From assembly GCF_020424085.1 (NCBI RefSeq), contig NZ_CP080203.1, positions 2,914,001 through 2,978,000 of the forward strand: a stretch of DNA of 64,000 bases. Direction: 5' to 3'. Below, piece by piece: positions 8,223 to 16,857 of this stretch. The stretch comes from Mycetocola spongiae (GTDB taxonomy: Bacteria; Actinomycetota; Actinomycetes; Actinomycetales; Microbacteriaceae). Numbering within the stretch: the first letter of the stretch is position 1; the number at the start of each line of letters is the position of its first letter. The notes under the pieces were generated by a model. It saw only the letters and a program-made list of their open reading frames with translations. It did no database searches and had not been told where the DNA came from. Made by a program: the position numbers and the translations under genes.

Positions 8223-9038
8223 ATGATCATCCTCGGCGCGACCCCCATCGGCAACCTCTCCGACGCCACGCTGCGTCTTGTCGAGACGCTGGAATCCGTG
8301 CGGATCGTGGCCGCCGAGGACACCCGCAACGCCATTAAACTCATGCGCGGCCTGGAGATCACAAACCGCCCGGAGCTTTTTGCCCTGCACGATCATAACG
8401 AGCGCATGAAGGCCGCGGAGCTCGTGGAGCGGGCGCGCGAGGAGGACATCCTGGTGCTCAGCGATGCGGGCATGCCCACGGTCTCCGATCCCGGCTATCA
8501 CCTCGTGGAGGCCGCCGCGCTCGCCGGGGTGCGCGTGAGCGTGCTGCCTGGACCGAGCGCCGTATTATCCGCGCTTGCGGTCTCGGGCCTGCCCACCGAC
8601 CGGTTCTGCTTTGAGGGATTCCTCGGGCGGAAGCAGGGCGAGCGCCGGGACACCCTGCGCGGGCTCGCCGGCGAACGCCGCACGATGGTCTTTTTTGACT
8701 CCCCGAATCGCCTGGCCGCGAGCCTGCTGGACATCGTGGAGGTTTTTGGGCCGGAGCGCCGGGTCGTGGTGTGCCGCGAACTCACCAAGCTCTTTGAGGA
8801 GGTCCGCCGCGGCACCGCCGCCGAGCTCGCCGAATGGGCGGCAGAGGGTGTGCGCGGGGAAATCTGCATCGTGATCGCGGGGGCCGAGGCCGCCGTATAT
8901 AGCCTCGAGGACTCCGTGGCGCGGGTACAGGCCCTCGCCGCCGCGGGGACCCGGATGAAGGATGCCGCGGCGCAGGTATCCAACGAGACCGGCATCAGCA
9001 AGCGCGATCTCTACGAGGGTGCGCTCGCCGCCAAATAG
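8223..9038 (+). CDS. rsmI: 16S rRNA (cytidine-1402-2'-O)-methyltransferase RsmI
   Basis: 271 residues of a tetrapyrrole-methylase-fold SAM enzyme. It starts at MIILGATPIGNLSDATLR (the G-TPIGNL signature), followed by AAEDTRNAIKLM, LVLSDAGMPTVSDPGYHLV and LPGPSAVLSALAVSGLPTDRFCFEGFL. These motifs are specific to RsmI, which 2'-O-methylates C1402 in the ribosomal P site. A C-terminal helical region ends in SKRDLYEGALAAK. It is divergent from pmt and is followed by metG. Confidence 0.96.
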   Translation: MIILGATPIGNLSDATLRLVETLESVRIVAAEDTRNAIKLMRGLEITNRPELFALHDHNERMKAAELVERAREEDILVLSDAGMPTVSDPGYHLVEAAALAGVRVSVLPGPSAVLSALAVSGLPTDRFCFEGFLGRKQGERRDTLRGLAGERRTMVFFDSPNRLAASLLDIVEVFGPERRVVVCRELTKLFEEVRRGTAAELAEWAAEGVRGEICIVIAGAEAAVYSLEDSVARVQALAAAGTRMKDAAAQVSNETGISKRDLYEGALAAK

Positions 9039-9162
9039 CGGCCCACCCGGATTGTCATCCGGCCCGGGCGCATATCCGCGCGGCGGACGCCCCCATCAGG
9101 ATCAAAAAGACTCGTTTTCCGGCTCGGGCCGTAACCGAGCAAACGCGCCGCCCGAAACGGCC

Positions 9163-9168
9163 TAGGAT
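9163..9168 (+). promoter_or_regulatory. -10 element of metG (leaderless)
   Basis: TAGGAT, separated by 7 nt from the metG ATG. No SD sequence lies between them. Confidence 0.5.
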
Positions 9169-9175
9169 TGTCTCT

Positions 9176-10756
9176 ATGTCGTCCGGTAAGTCTTTTTATG
9201 TCACCACGCCCATCTTCTATGTAAACGATGCCCCGCATATCGGGCATGCGTATACCGAGGTGGCCGCGGACATGTTGGCGCGCTGGCACCGCCAGGCGGG
9301 CGATGACACCTGGTCGCTCACCGGAACCGATGAGCACGGCGAGAAGATCCTGCGCACCGCCACCGCAAACGGCACCACGCCCCAGCAGTGGGCGGATAGG
9401 CTCGTGGAGGAATCCTGGAAGCCGCTGCTGAAGACCATCGATATCTCCAACGATGACTTCATCCGCACCACCGATCCCCGCCACGAGAAGAACGTGCAGG
9501 TATTCCTGCAGAAGCTCTACGATGACGGCTATATCTACTCGGGTGAGTACGAGGCCCTCTACTGTGTGGGCTGCGAGGAGTTTAAGCCGCAGAGCGAGAT
9601 CGTTGACGGCACCGGTGCCTTCATCGGACAGAAGGTATGTGCGATCCACTCCAAGCCCCTCGAACTGCTCCAGGAGAAGAATTATTTCTTCCGGATGAGC
9701 GATTTTGGCGAGCGCCTGCTGGCCCTCTACGAGGAGAACCCCGAGTTTGTGCAGCCCGAATCGGCGCGCAATGAGGTTATGCAGTTTGTGCGCCAGGGCC
9801 TGAGCGACCTGTCCATCTCGCGCTCAAGCTTCGACTGGGGCGTGAAGGTGCCCTGGGACGATAGCCACGTGGTTTATGTGTGGTTTGACGCACTGCTCAA
9901 CTACATCACCGCGATCGGCTACGGCCAGGACAACGCCGAGTTTGAGCGCCACTGGCCCGCCACCCACCTGGTGGGCAAGGATATTCTGCGCTTCCATGCC
10001 GTGATCTGGCCCGCGATGCTGCTCGCCGCGGATCTGCCCGTGCCGCACCGCGTATTTGGCCACGGCTGGCTGCTTGTGGGTGGCGAAAAGATGAGCAAGT
10101 CCAAGCTCACCGGTATCGCCCCGAACGAGATCACCGATACGTTTGGCTCGGATGCGTTCCGCTATTACTTCATGCGCGCGATCCACTTCGGCCAGGACGG
10201 CTCGTTCAGCTGGGAGGACCTCGCGGCCCGCTATCAGGCCGAGCTGGCAAACGGTTTTGGCAACCTCGCCTCGCGCGTGATCGCGATGATCAACCGCTAT
10301 TACGAGGGTGTGCTGCCCGCGCCGGGTGCCTATACCGAGGCCGATCTGCACGTGCAGGAGACCCTGGCCGCCGCCGCGCGCGATGCCGATGCGGCGATCG
10401 AGGCCATCCAGATGCACGATGCCCTCGCGGCCATCTGGACCGTCGTGGACGAACTGAACGGCTATATCACCGTGCAGGAGCCCTGGGTTTTGGCCAAGGA
10501 CGATGCCACGCGCGAGCGCCTGGGCACCGTGCTCTATACCGCCGCCGAGGGCCTGCGCGCCCTCGCCGTGCTGCTGTCCCCGGCGATCCCCAAGGCCACC
10601 ACCAAGCTCTGGAGCGCGCTCGGCGTGGAGGACACCCTGGGTGCACTCACCGCGCAGCCCCTGCGCGAGGCCGGCACCTGGGGTCAGCTCCCCGTGGGTA
10701 CCACGGTGGGCACGCTCGAGGCGCTGTTCCCGCGCGTGGAGTCCACCGAGTCCTAG
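9176..10756 (+). CDS. metG: Methionyl-tRNA synthetase
   Basis: A class I aminoacyl-tRNA synthetase of 526 residues. The HIGH signature is at residues 21-24 (NDAPHIGHAYTE) and KMSKS at 305-309 (GGEKMSKSKLTG). A Cys pair, YCVGCEEF, followed by CAIHSK marks the connective-peptide knuckle. The C-terminal half is the all-helical anticodon-binding domain (NGYITVQEPWVLAKD), and there is no appended tRNA-binding domain, as in the shorter MetG type. It charges tRNA-Met in the cytoplasm. Confidence 0.97.
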   Translation: MSSGKSFYVTTPIFYVNDAPHIGHAYTEVAADMLARWHRQAGDDTWSLTGTDEHGEKILRTATANGTTPQQWADRLVEESWKPLLKTIDISNDDFIRTTDPRHEKNVQVFLQKLYDDGYIYSGEYEALYCVGCEEFKPQSEIVDGTGAFIGQKVCAIHSKPLELLQEKNYFFRMSDFGERLLALYEENPEFVQPESARNEVMQFVRQGLSDLSISRSSFDWGVKVPWDDSHVVYVWFDALLNYITAIGYGQDNAEFERHWPATHLVGKDILRFHAVIWPAMLLAADLPVPHRVFGHGWLLVGGEKMSKSKLTGIAPNEITDTFGSDAFRYYFMRAIHFGQDGSFSWEDLAARYQAELANGFGNLASRVIAMINRYYEGVLPAPGAYTEADLHVQETLAAAARDADAAIEAIQMHDALAAIWTVVDELNGYITVQEPWVLAKDDATRERLGTVLYTAAEGLRALAVLLSPAIPKATTKLWSALGVEDTLGALTAQPLREAGTWGQLPVGTTVGTLEALFPRVESTES

Positions 10757-10765
10757 TCCGCGCGT

Positions 10766-10801
10766 GGCATCCTTTCCCGGTATTCGCGGGGAAAGGATGC
10801 C
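10766..10801 (+). terminator. Hairpin between metG and tatD
   Basis: A perfect 13-bp inverted repeat (GGCATCCTTTCCC / GGGAAAGGATGCC) with a 10-nt loop. There is no T-tract, so it may be an attenuator or mRNA-end stabiliser rather than a classical intrinsic terminator. Confidence 0.5.
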
Positions 10802-10832
10802 CCGGCGCGCGGAAGCGAGTACCGTCGAGAGT

Positions 10833-11762
10833 ATGAACGAAGCACATCTGCGCACGCGCGGGGGCTCGGACCGCAAGGAACTGAGCTATCCGCCGCTTCC
10901 GCAACCGCTCACCTCCGGCGTTTACGATAATCACACGCATCTGGAGATCGCCGATGGCGAGTCCAGCCTCGACTATCGCGAGCACCTCGACCGCGCCTCA
11001 AGCGTGGGCGTGAAGGGCGTGGTGCAGGTGGGCACCGATCTGGTCACCGCGCAGTGGAGCGCGCGCGTGGCCGCGATTGAACCGCGCGTGCTGGCCGCCG
11101 TGGCGCTGCACCCCAATGAGGCCCCCGCGCTGGAGGAGGCCGGGCTGCTCGATGAGCACCTCGCGGGCATTCGTGCCCTGGCCGCCGAGCCGCGCGTGCG
11201 CGCGATTGGCGAGACCGGCCTGGATTTTTTCCGCACCGGGCAGGAGGGGCGCGCCGCGCAGTTCCGCTCGTTTGAGGCGCATATCGGCATCGCCAAGGAA
11301 CACGATCTTGCCCTCCAGATCCACGACCGCGATGCCCACGCTGAGGTTGTCGAGACCCTGCTGCGCGTGGGCGCCCCCGAACGCACCGTATTCCACTGCT
11401 TCTCGGGGGACGTGGACCTCGCGCAGATCTGCGTGGACAATGGCTGGTATATGTCGATGTCCGGCACCGCCACGTTTAAAAACGCCGATAACCTGCGCCG
11501 CGTCCTGGACCTCGTGCCGCGCTCGCTGCTGCTGATCGAAACCGATGCGCCCTATCTCACGCCGGTTCCCTATCGCGGCCGCCCCAATGCGCCCTATCTG
11601 ATCCCGCATACTCTGCGCGCGATCGCCGATCACCTCGCGGTGGACCCCGGGATGCTTGCCACCCAGCTGTGCTCCAATACCGAATACGTCTACGGCCGCT
11701 GGGACGATACCCCGCTCGCGTCCCAGACCGGACCCTACGAAATCCCCGACGCCCGGGCCTAA
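10833..11762 (+). CDS. tatD: TatD-family metal-dependent deoxyribonuclease
   Basis: 309 residues of an amidohydrolase-type TIM barrel. The metal ligands are visible: DNHTHLE for the HxH pair, IGETGLDFF for the Glu, LQIHDRDA, FHCFSGD, and ETDAPYLTP for the last Asp. The family cuts 3' DNA ends in repair and turnover. The ATG at 10833 is preceded by TACCGT at 7 nt. The reading frame extends upstream into metG only as a shadow. The last seven codons and the TAA lie inside the first unit of a tandem repeat (11739-11855). Confidence 0.93.
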   Translation: MNEAHLRTRGGSDRKELSYPPLPQPLTSGVYDNHTHLEIADGESSLDYREHLDRASSVGVKGVVQVGTDLVTAQWSARVAAIEPRVLAAVALHPNEAPALEEAGLLDEHLAGIRALAAEPRVRAIGETGLDFFRTGQEGRAAQFRSFEAHIGIAKEHDLALQIHDRDAHAEVVETLLRVGAPERTVFHCFSGDVDLAQICVDNGWYMSMSGTATFKNADNLRRVLDLVPRSLLLIETDAPYLTPVPYRGRPNAPYLIPHTLRAIADHLAVDPGMLATQLCSNTEYVYGRWDDTPLASQTGPYEIPDARA

Positions 11763-11855
11763 CCAGACACGAGATCCCCGGCCCCGGGCCTAGACATACA
11801 CGAAATCCCCGACGCCCGGGCCTAGCCAGACACGAGATGCCCGGCCCCCGGGCCT
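11739..11855. repeat. Four-unit tandem repeat at the tatD 3' end
   Basis: Units of 31-32 bp begin at 11739, 11771, 11802 and 11834. Units 1 and 3 (GAAATCCCCGACGCCCGGGC...) differ at one base. Units 2 and 4 (GAGATSCCCGGCCCCGGGC type) resemble each other. The structure is therefore a roughly 63-bp dimer duplicated once, and unit 1 includes the tatD stop codon. Each unit carries a short CCCGGG palindrome. Confidence 0.85.
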
Positions 11856-11951
11856 CGGCACAGAATTCCGGAAGCCTGCCGCGGCTGATAACCTCAACTG
11901 TCCCGCGCGGCCCGATCCCTCCCGCATCAGAGAACCTAAGAAAAGTACCCC

Positions 11952-12800
11952 ATGAATCTTCTCGGCCCCGCCGAAATCCGTGACCTTGCCGACCTGCTTG
12001 GCGTTCAGCCCACCAAAAAACTGGGCCAGAACTTTGTGGTGGACGGCAATACCGTGCGCAAGATCGTGAAGGCTGCGCATGTGGAAGCCGGCGACGATGT
12101 GATCGAGATTGGCCCGGGCCTGGGATCGCTCACGCTGGGCCTGCTGGAGGCCGGCGCGCGCGTGGTCGCGGTGGAAATCGATGCCCGCCTGGCCGCGCAG
12201 CTGCCGCGCACCGTGGCCGAGATGGCCCCGGAGTCCGAGCTGATCGTGGTGCACGAGGATGCCCTGAAGGTCACCGAGCTGCCGATCGCCCCCACCCGCC
12301 TCGTGGCGAACCTCCCCTATAACATTTCGGTGCCGGTGCTGCTGCACCTGCTGGAGCACTTCGACTCGCTCGCGGCCGGCGTGGTCATGGTGCAGGCCGA
12401 GGTGGGACACCGCCTCGCGGCACGCCCCGGTTCGAAGATTTACGGCAGCCCCAGCGTGAAGGCCGAGTGGTACGGGGCCTGGCGCATCGCCGGCACCGTG
12501 AGCCGCCAGGTATTTTGGCCGGTCCCCAATGTGGACTCCGTGCTTGTGGGCTTTGATCGCCGCGGCGAGCCGATCGGCACCCTCGCCGAGCGTCAGGCCA
12601 CCTTTGCGCTGGTGGATGCAGCGTTTGGGCAGCGCCGGAAGATGCTGCGGCAGTCCCTCGGCCAGCTCCTCGGGGGCACCGAGGCCGCAAGCGCCACCCT
12701 GGAGGCCGCGGGAATTGCGCCCACTTCGCGGGGCGAATCGCTCACGGTTCATGATTTTCTCGCGGTGGCCCGCGTGCAGATCGCCGCGGCGGGTAAATAA
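11952..12800 (+). CDS. rsmA: 16S rRNA dimethyladenosine transferase RsmA (KsgA)
   Basis: 282 residues. The order is LGVQPTKKLGQNFVVDGNTVRKI at the N-terminus, the SAM-binding EIGPGLGSLTLGLLE, the catalytic NLPYNISVPVLLHLLEH (the NxPY motif), and a C-terminal helical domain with FGQRRKMLRQSL. The enzyme dimethylates A1518 and A1519 of 16S rRNA late in 30S assembly. It is followed 29 bp later by ispE, a conserved actinobacterial pairing. Confidence 0.96.
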   Translation: MNLLGPAEIRDLADLLGVQPTKKLGQNFVVDGNTVRKIVKAAHVEAGDDVIEIGPGLGSLTLGLLEAGARVVAVEIDARLAAQLPRTVAEMAPESELIVVHEDALKVTELPIAPTRLVANLPYNISVPVLLHLLEHFDSLAAGVVMVQAEVGHRLAARPGSKIYGSPSVKAEWYGAWRIAGTVSRQVFWPVPNVDSVLVGFDRRGEPIGTLAERQATFALVDAAFGQRRKMLRQSLGQLLGGTEAASATLEAAGIAPTSRGESLTVHDFLAVARVQIAAAGK

Positions 12801-12817
12801 GCGCAGTTATCCTGCAC

Positions 12818-12823
12818 TAGGTT
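12818..12823 (+). promoter_or_regulatory. -10 element of ispE (leaderless)
   Basis: TAGGTT, 6 nt before the ispE ATG, with no SD sequence between them. Confidence 0.5.
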
Positions 12824-12829
12824 GGAACT

Positions 12830-13765
12830 ATGAGTGCAGAGCAGTCTTCACAGGTGGTCGCCGCCCGTGCACCGGGCAAGGTCAACCTGTTTCTGTCGGT
12901 CGGGGCCGTCATGGAGGACGGGTATCACGACGTCGCCACGGCCTATCAGGCGGTATCGCTGTACGAGGACGTACACGCCTATCCCGCGGATGATTTTTCG
13001 GTGAGCTTCAGCGGCCGGATTAATACCTCCACGGTCCCCACGGACGGCTCCAACCTGGCCATTAAAGCCGCGCGCCTACTGGCCCGCAAAACCGGTTATC
13101 GTGGCGGCGTCCGCCTCGAAATCGAAAAAAACGTGCCCGTGGCCGGCGGCATGGGCGGGGGCTCGGCCGATGCGGCCGCCACGCTCCTGGCCTGTGATGC
13201 GCTGTGGGGCACCGGGCTGACCCGCGAGGACCTGGTGCGCCTGGCCGCGAAGCTCGGCGCGGATGTGCCCTTTGCCCTGGTCGGGGGCACCGCCCTGGGA
13301 TCGGGTCGCGGCGACCGGCTGAGCCCGGCACTGACCACCGGAAACTTCACCTGGGTCTTTGCGCTGGCCGAGCAGGGCCTGTCCACCCCCGCCGTTTATC
13401 GCCGGCTTGATGAGCACCGCGAGAAGCATGCGCTGGATATCTCCCCGGCCAGCACCGTCCCGCAGGTGGACCCCAACGTCTTGCAGGCGATCCGCGCGGG
13501 TGATGCCGCGATGCTCGCCGATTCCATGCATAACGACATGCAGGTGGCGGCGTTGCAGATGCAGCCCGGCCTGAGCTCCGTGATCGAGCTGGGGGAGCGC
13601 AGCGGCGCCCTCGCCGGGATCGTGTCCGGCTCGGGACCCACCGTGGCCTTCCTCGCCTCGGATGTGGATTCGGCGCTTGAGATTCAGGTATCGCTGAGCG
13701 CCAACGGCATCCGCACGGTGCGCGCGCAGGGCCCGGTCTCGGGTGCCCGCCTCATCACCGAATAG
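12830..13765 (+). CDS. ispE: 4-diphosphocytidyl-2-C-methyl-D-erythritol kinase
   Basis: 311 residues of a GHMP kinase. Motif 1 is [14 protein letters not shown] with the substrate Lys. The ATP-binding glycine loop is [17 protein letters not shown], and the C-terminal GHMP motif is [12 protein letters not shown]. It phosphorylates CDP-methylerythritol in the MEP pathway for isoprenoids, which the pmt polyprenyl donor also depends on. It lies in the tatD-rsmA-ispE-ABC-F block. Confidence 0.95.
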   Translation: MSAEQSSQVVAARAPGKVNLFLSVGAVMEDGYHDVATAYQAVSLYEDVHAYPADDFSVSFSGRINTSTVPTDGSNLAIKAARLLARKTGYRGGVRLEIEKNVPVAGGMGGGSADAAATLLACDALWGTGLTREDLVRLAAKLGADVPFALVGGTALGSGRGDRLSPALTTGNFTWVFALAEQGLSTPAVYRRLDEHREKHALDISPASTVPQVDPNVLQAIRAGDAAMLADSMHNDMQVAALQMQPGLSSVIELGERSGALAGIVSGSGPTVAFLASDVDSALEIQVSLSANGIRTVRAQGPVSGARLITE

Positions 13766-13795
13766 CCCCTGGTGGGTGCCGCGCCCGCACGCCAC

Positions 13796-13801
13796 TAAGC
13801 T
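13796..13801 (+). promoter_or_regulatory. -10 element of the ABC-F gene (leaderless)
   Basis: TAAGCT lies 6 nt before the GTG start. The purine run between them overlaps the start region and is too close to be an SD sequence. Confidence 0.45.
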
Positions 13802-13807
13802 GGGGGT

Positions 13808-15601
13808 GTGGCACATCTTCTCGGAGCGGAACAGCTCCACCTAGAATTTCCGACCCGCGTGATCTTTGAGAACATCACTGTGGGGATTAATGAGGGCGAC
13901 CGGATCGGCATCGTCGGTAAAAACGGCGATGGTAAGTCGACCCTCCTCTCGCTGCTTGATGGACGGCTGGAACCCGACTCGGGGCGCGTGACGCGCCGCC
14001 GCGGCGTGACCATCGGCTTCCTCGATCAGCGCGATATTCTCGACTCCGATCTCACCGTGGCCGAGGCCATCGTGGGCGATACCGAGGAACACGTCTGGGC
14101 GGGCGATGCCCGCGTGCGCGATGTAATCGGTGGCCTGCTCTCGGATCTGCCCTGGACCGAGAAGGTGGGTAATCTCTCGGGAGGCCAGCGCCGCCGCGTG
14201 GCCCTCGCCGCGCTCCTCGTGGGCGATTGGGACGTTATCTTCCTGGATGAGCCCACCAACCACCTCGACGTGGAGGGCATCGCCTGGCTGGCCGGTCACC
14301 TCAAGAAGCGCTGGGCGGCCAATTCCGGCGGCCTGCTGGTGGTGACCCACGACCGGTGGTTCCTCGATGAGGTCTCTACCGATACCTGGGAGGTGCACGA
14401 CGGCATCATCGAACCCTTCGAGGGTGGTTATGCCGCGTATATCCTGCAGCGCGTCGAGCGCGACCGGATGGCCTCCACGATGGAGGCGAAGCGCCAGAAC
14501 CTGATGAAAAAGGAGCTGGCGTGGCTGCGCCGCGGTGCCCCCGCGCGCACCGCGAAGCCCAAGTTCCGGATCGAGGCCGCCAACGCCCTGATCGAGGATG
14601 TTCCGCCGCCGCGTAATACCGTGGCGATGAGCCAGATGGCCTCCTCGCGCCTCGGCAAGGACGTCGTGGATCTGCTTGATGTCACCGTAAAATACGGCGA
14701 AAAAACCATTCTCGATAATATTGAGTGGCGTATCGCGCCGGGTGAGCGCACCGGAATTCTCGGCGTGAACGGCGCCGGCAAGTCCACCCTCCTGGGCCTG
14801 GTCACGGGGGACGTGGAACCCACCGAGGGCCGCGTGAAGCGCGGCCAGACCGTGAAGATCGCCTCGCTCACCCAGCAGCTCTCCGAGCTGGAGGAGATCG
14901 CCAACGATCGTGTATCCGATGTGATCGGCCGCTATCGCACCAGCTATGCCACGGGCGATAAGGAGATGACCCCCGGTCAGCTCCTTGAGCAGATGGGCTT
15001 CACTTCGCCCCAGCTGCAGACCCCGGTGAAGGATCTTTCGGGTGGCCAGCGTCGCCGCCTGCAGCTGCTGCTGATCCTCCTGGACGAGCCGAACGTGCTG
15101 ATCCTCGATGAGCCCACCAACGACCTGGACACCGATATGCTCGCGGCCATGGAGGACCTCCTGGACTCCTGGCCCGGGACGCTCCTGGTGGTCTCGCATG
15201 ACCGCTATCTGCTGGAGCGCGTGACCGATCAGCAGTTTGCCGTGATGAACGGTAAGTTCCGGCACCTGCCCGGTGGGGTAGACCAGTATCTGGAGCTGCG
15301 CGCGGCCACCCCCGCGAGCGCCCAGCGCCCGGATGAGCTGGTGGCCGGCGGCGCGAAGGCGGCCTCGACCGGCCTGACCGGCGGCGACCTGCATAAGGCA
15401 AAGAAGGAACTCGCGGCGATCACGCGCAAGATCGCGAGCCGCGAAAAGGAGATCGCCACGCTGCATGCCAGCCTGGCAACCCACGATCAGTCCGATTACA
15501 CCGGGCTGGGCGAGATCAGCGCCCGCATCGCCAAGCTGCGGGACGAGATCGACGAGCAGGAGCTCGCCTGGCTCGACGTATCCGCGCGCATCGAGGGCTA
15601 G
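13808..15601 (+). CDS. ABC-F family ATPase (Uup/Ettl-like ribosome factor)
   Basis: 597 residues with two ABC domains in one soluble chain and no membrane segment. Domain 1 has Walker A GKNGDGKST, signature LSGGQRRRVAL and DEPTNHLD. A charged linker (ERDRMASTMEAKRQNLMKKELAWLRRGAPARTAKPKFR) forms the P-site-interaction hairpin. Domain 2 has GVNGAGKST, LSGGQRRRLQL and DEPTNDLD. A C-terminal coiled coil covers about residues 530-597. ABC-F proteins act on the ribosome (translation restart, sometimes antibiotic protection). The conserved neighbourhood suggests a housekeeping role here. The start is GTG. Confidence 0.92.
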   Translation: MAHLLGAEQLHLEFPTRVIFENITVGINEGDRIGIVGKNGDGKSTLLSLLDGRLEPDSGRVTRRRGVTIGFLDQRDILDSDLTVAEAIVGDTEEHVWAGDARVRDVIGGLLSDLPWTEKVGNLSGGQRRRVALAALLVGDWDVIFLDEPTNHLDVEGIAWLAGHLKKRWAANSGGLLVVTHDRWFLDEVSTDTWEVHDGIIEPFEGGYAAYILQRVERDRMASTMEAKRQNLMKKELAWLRRGAPARTAKPKFRIEAANALIEDVPPPRNTVAMSQMASSRLGKDVVDLLDVTVKYGEKTILDNIEWRIAPGERTGILGVNGAGKSTLLGLVTGDVEPTEGRVKRGQTVKIASLTQQLSELEEIANDRVSDVIGRYRTSYATGDKEMTPGQLLEQMGFTSPQLQTPVKDLSGGQRRRLQLLLILLDEPNVLILDEPTNDLDTDMLAAMEDLLDSWPGTLLVVSHDRYLLERVTDQQFAVMNGKFRHLPGGVDQYLELRAATPASAQRPDELVAGGAKAASTGLTGGDLHKAKKELAAITRKIASREKEIATLHASLATHDQSDYTGLGEISARIAKLRDEIDEQELAWLDVSARIEG

Positions 15602-15617
15602 GCATTACCGCATAACT

Positions 15618-15651
15618 AAATGGGTCGTTCCCCGCGGGGAACGACCCATTT
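15618..15651. terminator. 34-bp perfect palindrome, bidirectional-type terminator
   Basis: The arms AAATGGGTCGTTCCCC and its exact complement meet around a central GC, giving a self-complementary 34-bp sequence that ends in TTTT. It lies 16 bp after the ABC-F stop and fits an intrinsic terminator. Confidence 0.85.
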
Positions 15652-15858
15652 TGTCTGTGCCGGCCGCGGCCTACCCAAATTAATCGGTGACGTTTTGATT
15701 ACGGCCGGGGCCCGTTCCCGCGGAATTCCGCGGCGCAACCGGAGGGGAGCGGCGGGCATATCTCGGTTTGTTACGGATCGGTTTTTTCGGCACGCCGGTG
15801 CCCCGCCTAGGTTGGAAATAACGAGCGGGACAGTCCCAACCGAGAAAGGATGACTGAG

Positions 15859-16761
15859 ATGTCTGTTAAGCGTAAAATTGCCGGAGTTATTGCCGGTATG
15901 ACCCTCATCGGTCTCCTGGCCGGTTGCTCGGCTAGCGCCGATAAGACCACCCCCGCGGATGGCACGGATAAGCCGATCAAGATTGGTGTGGTCAACGAGA
16001 GCGAAGCCTATTGGAAGGACTACGTTGAGGCCGCGAAGAAGGAGGGCATCAACGTCGAGATCGTTGGTTTCGCCGAGTACCCCCTCCCCAACCCGGCCCT
16101 GCAGGCCGGAGATATCGACCTCAACCAGTTCCAGCACATCATCTACCTCGCGCAGCACGATGCCGCGACCGGAGACGACCTGGTTCCCGTGGGTTCCACC
16201 GCAATCTTCCCGCTGAGCCTGTACTCGAATAAGTACAAGACCCCCGAGGAGATCCCCGCGGATTCGAAGATCGCCATCCCGAATGACGAGTCCAACCAGG
16301 CCCGCGCACTCCTCGTGCTGCAGTCCGCCGGACTCGTGAAGCTCAAGGATGGTGGCTCGACCATCTCGACCCCCGAGGACGTCCTGCCGGAGTCCAAGGT
16401 GGAGGTCACCGCCGTGGACGGCGCACTCGCCCCCACGCTGCTGGATGACCCGGCCGTGGCCGGAGCCGTCATCAATAACGACTGGGCCACCAAGGCCGGT
16501 ATCGATATTCAGTCGGCCATCGCCAAGGACAGCGCCGAGGACCCCAAGTCCCAGGCCTATGTCAATATCTTCGCCGCCCGCGGTGCCGATAAGGACAACC
16601 CCACCTTCAAGAAGCTGGTGGAGATCTACCAGAACGACCAGAAGGTCCTCGACGGCGTACAGAAGACCAATAACAACACCGCCGTCTTCGCGAAGATCCC
16701 CGCCGCGGATCTGCAGAAGACCCTTGAGGACCAGATCAAGCTGATCAAGGACAATAAGTAA
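15859..16761 (+). CDS. metQ: Methionine ABC transporter substrate-binding lipoprotein MetQ
   Basis: 300 residues. A lipoprotein signal peptide ends in LIGLLAGC (lipobox Cys near residue 23), followed by a linker and the NlpA/MetQ domain: IKIGVVNESEAYW, FAEYPLPNPALQAGDIDLNQFQHIIYL, and IAIPNDESNQARALLVLQSAGL. It captures methionine outside the membrane for MetNI. I chose the ATG at 15859, 8 nt after GAAAGGA, over an ATG three codons earlier that overlaps that SD. Confidence 0.94.
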   Translation: MSVKRKIAGVIAGMTLIGLLAGCSASADKTTPADGTDKPIKIGVVNESEAYWKDYVEAAKKEGINVEIVGFAEYPLPNPALQAGDIDLNQFQHIIYLAQHDAATGDDLVPVGSTAIFPLSLYSNKYKTPEEIPADSKIAIPNDESNQARALLVLQSAGLVKLKDGGSTISTPEDVLPESKVEVTAVDGALAPTLLDDPAVAGAVINNDWATKAGIDIQSAIAKDSAEDPKSQAYVNIFAARGADKDNPTFKKLVEIYQNDQKVLDGVQKTNNNTAVFAKIPAADLQKTLEDQIKLIKDNK

Positions 16762-16807
16762 CACTGAGAATCACCGGAAGCGTGAACGTCCGGTAGTCTC
16801 TTTCGGG

Positions 16808-16829
16808 TCGGCCGCAGCTCTGCGGCCGG
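16808..16829 (+). other. Hairpin between metQ and metN
   Basis: An inverted repeat GGCCGCAG-ct-CTGCGGCC with flanking complementary bases. It may lower readthrough so that more binding protein than ATPase is made, as is common in ABC operons; this role is inference. Confidence 0.5.
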
Positions 16830-16857
16830 CCCGATGCCGATTGTGCAAGGAGTAATA

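Noticed and set aside
11739-11855. Possible CRISPR array
   Set aside because: The units are contiguous, without unique spacers, and no cas genes are nearby.
15652-15858. SAM-type riboswitch upstream of metQ
   Set aside because: I looked for SAM-II and SAM-IV core patterns and found none. Only GC-rich short repeats are present.
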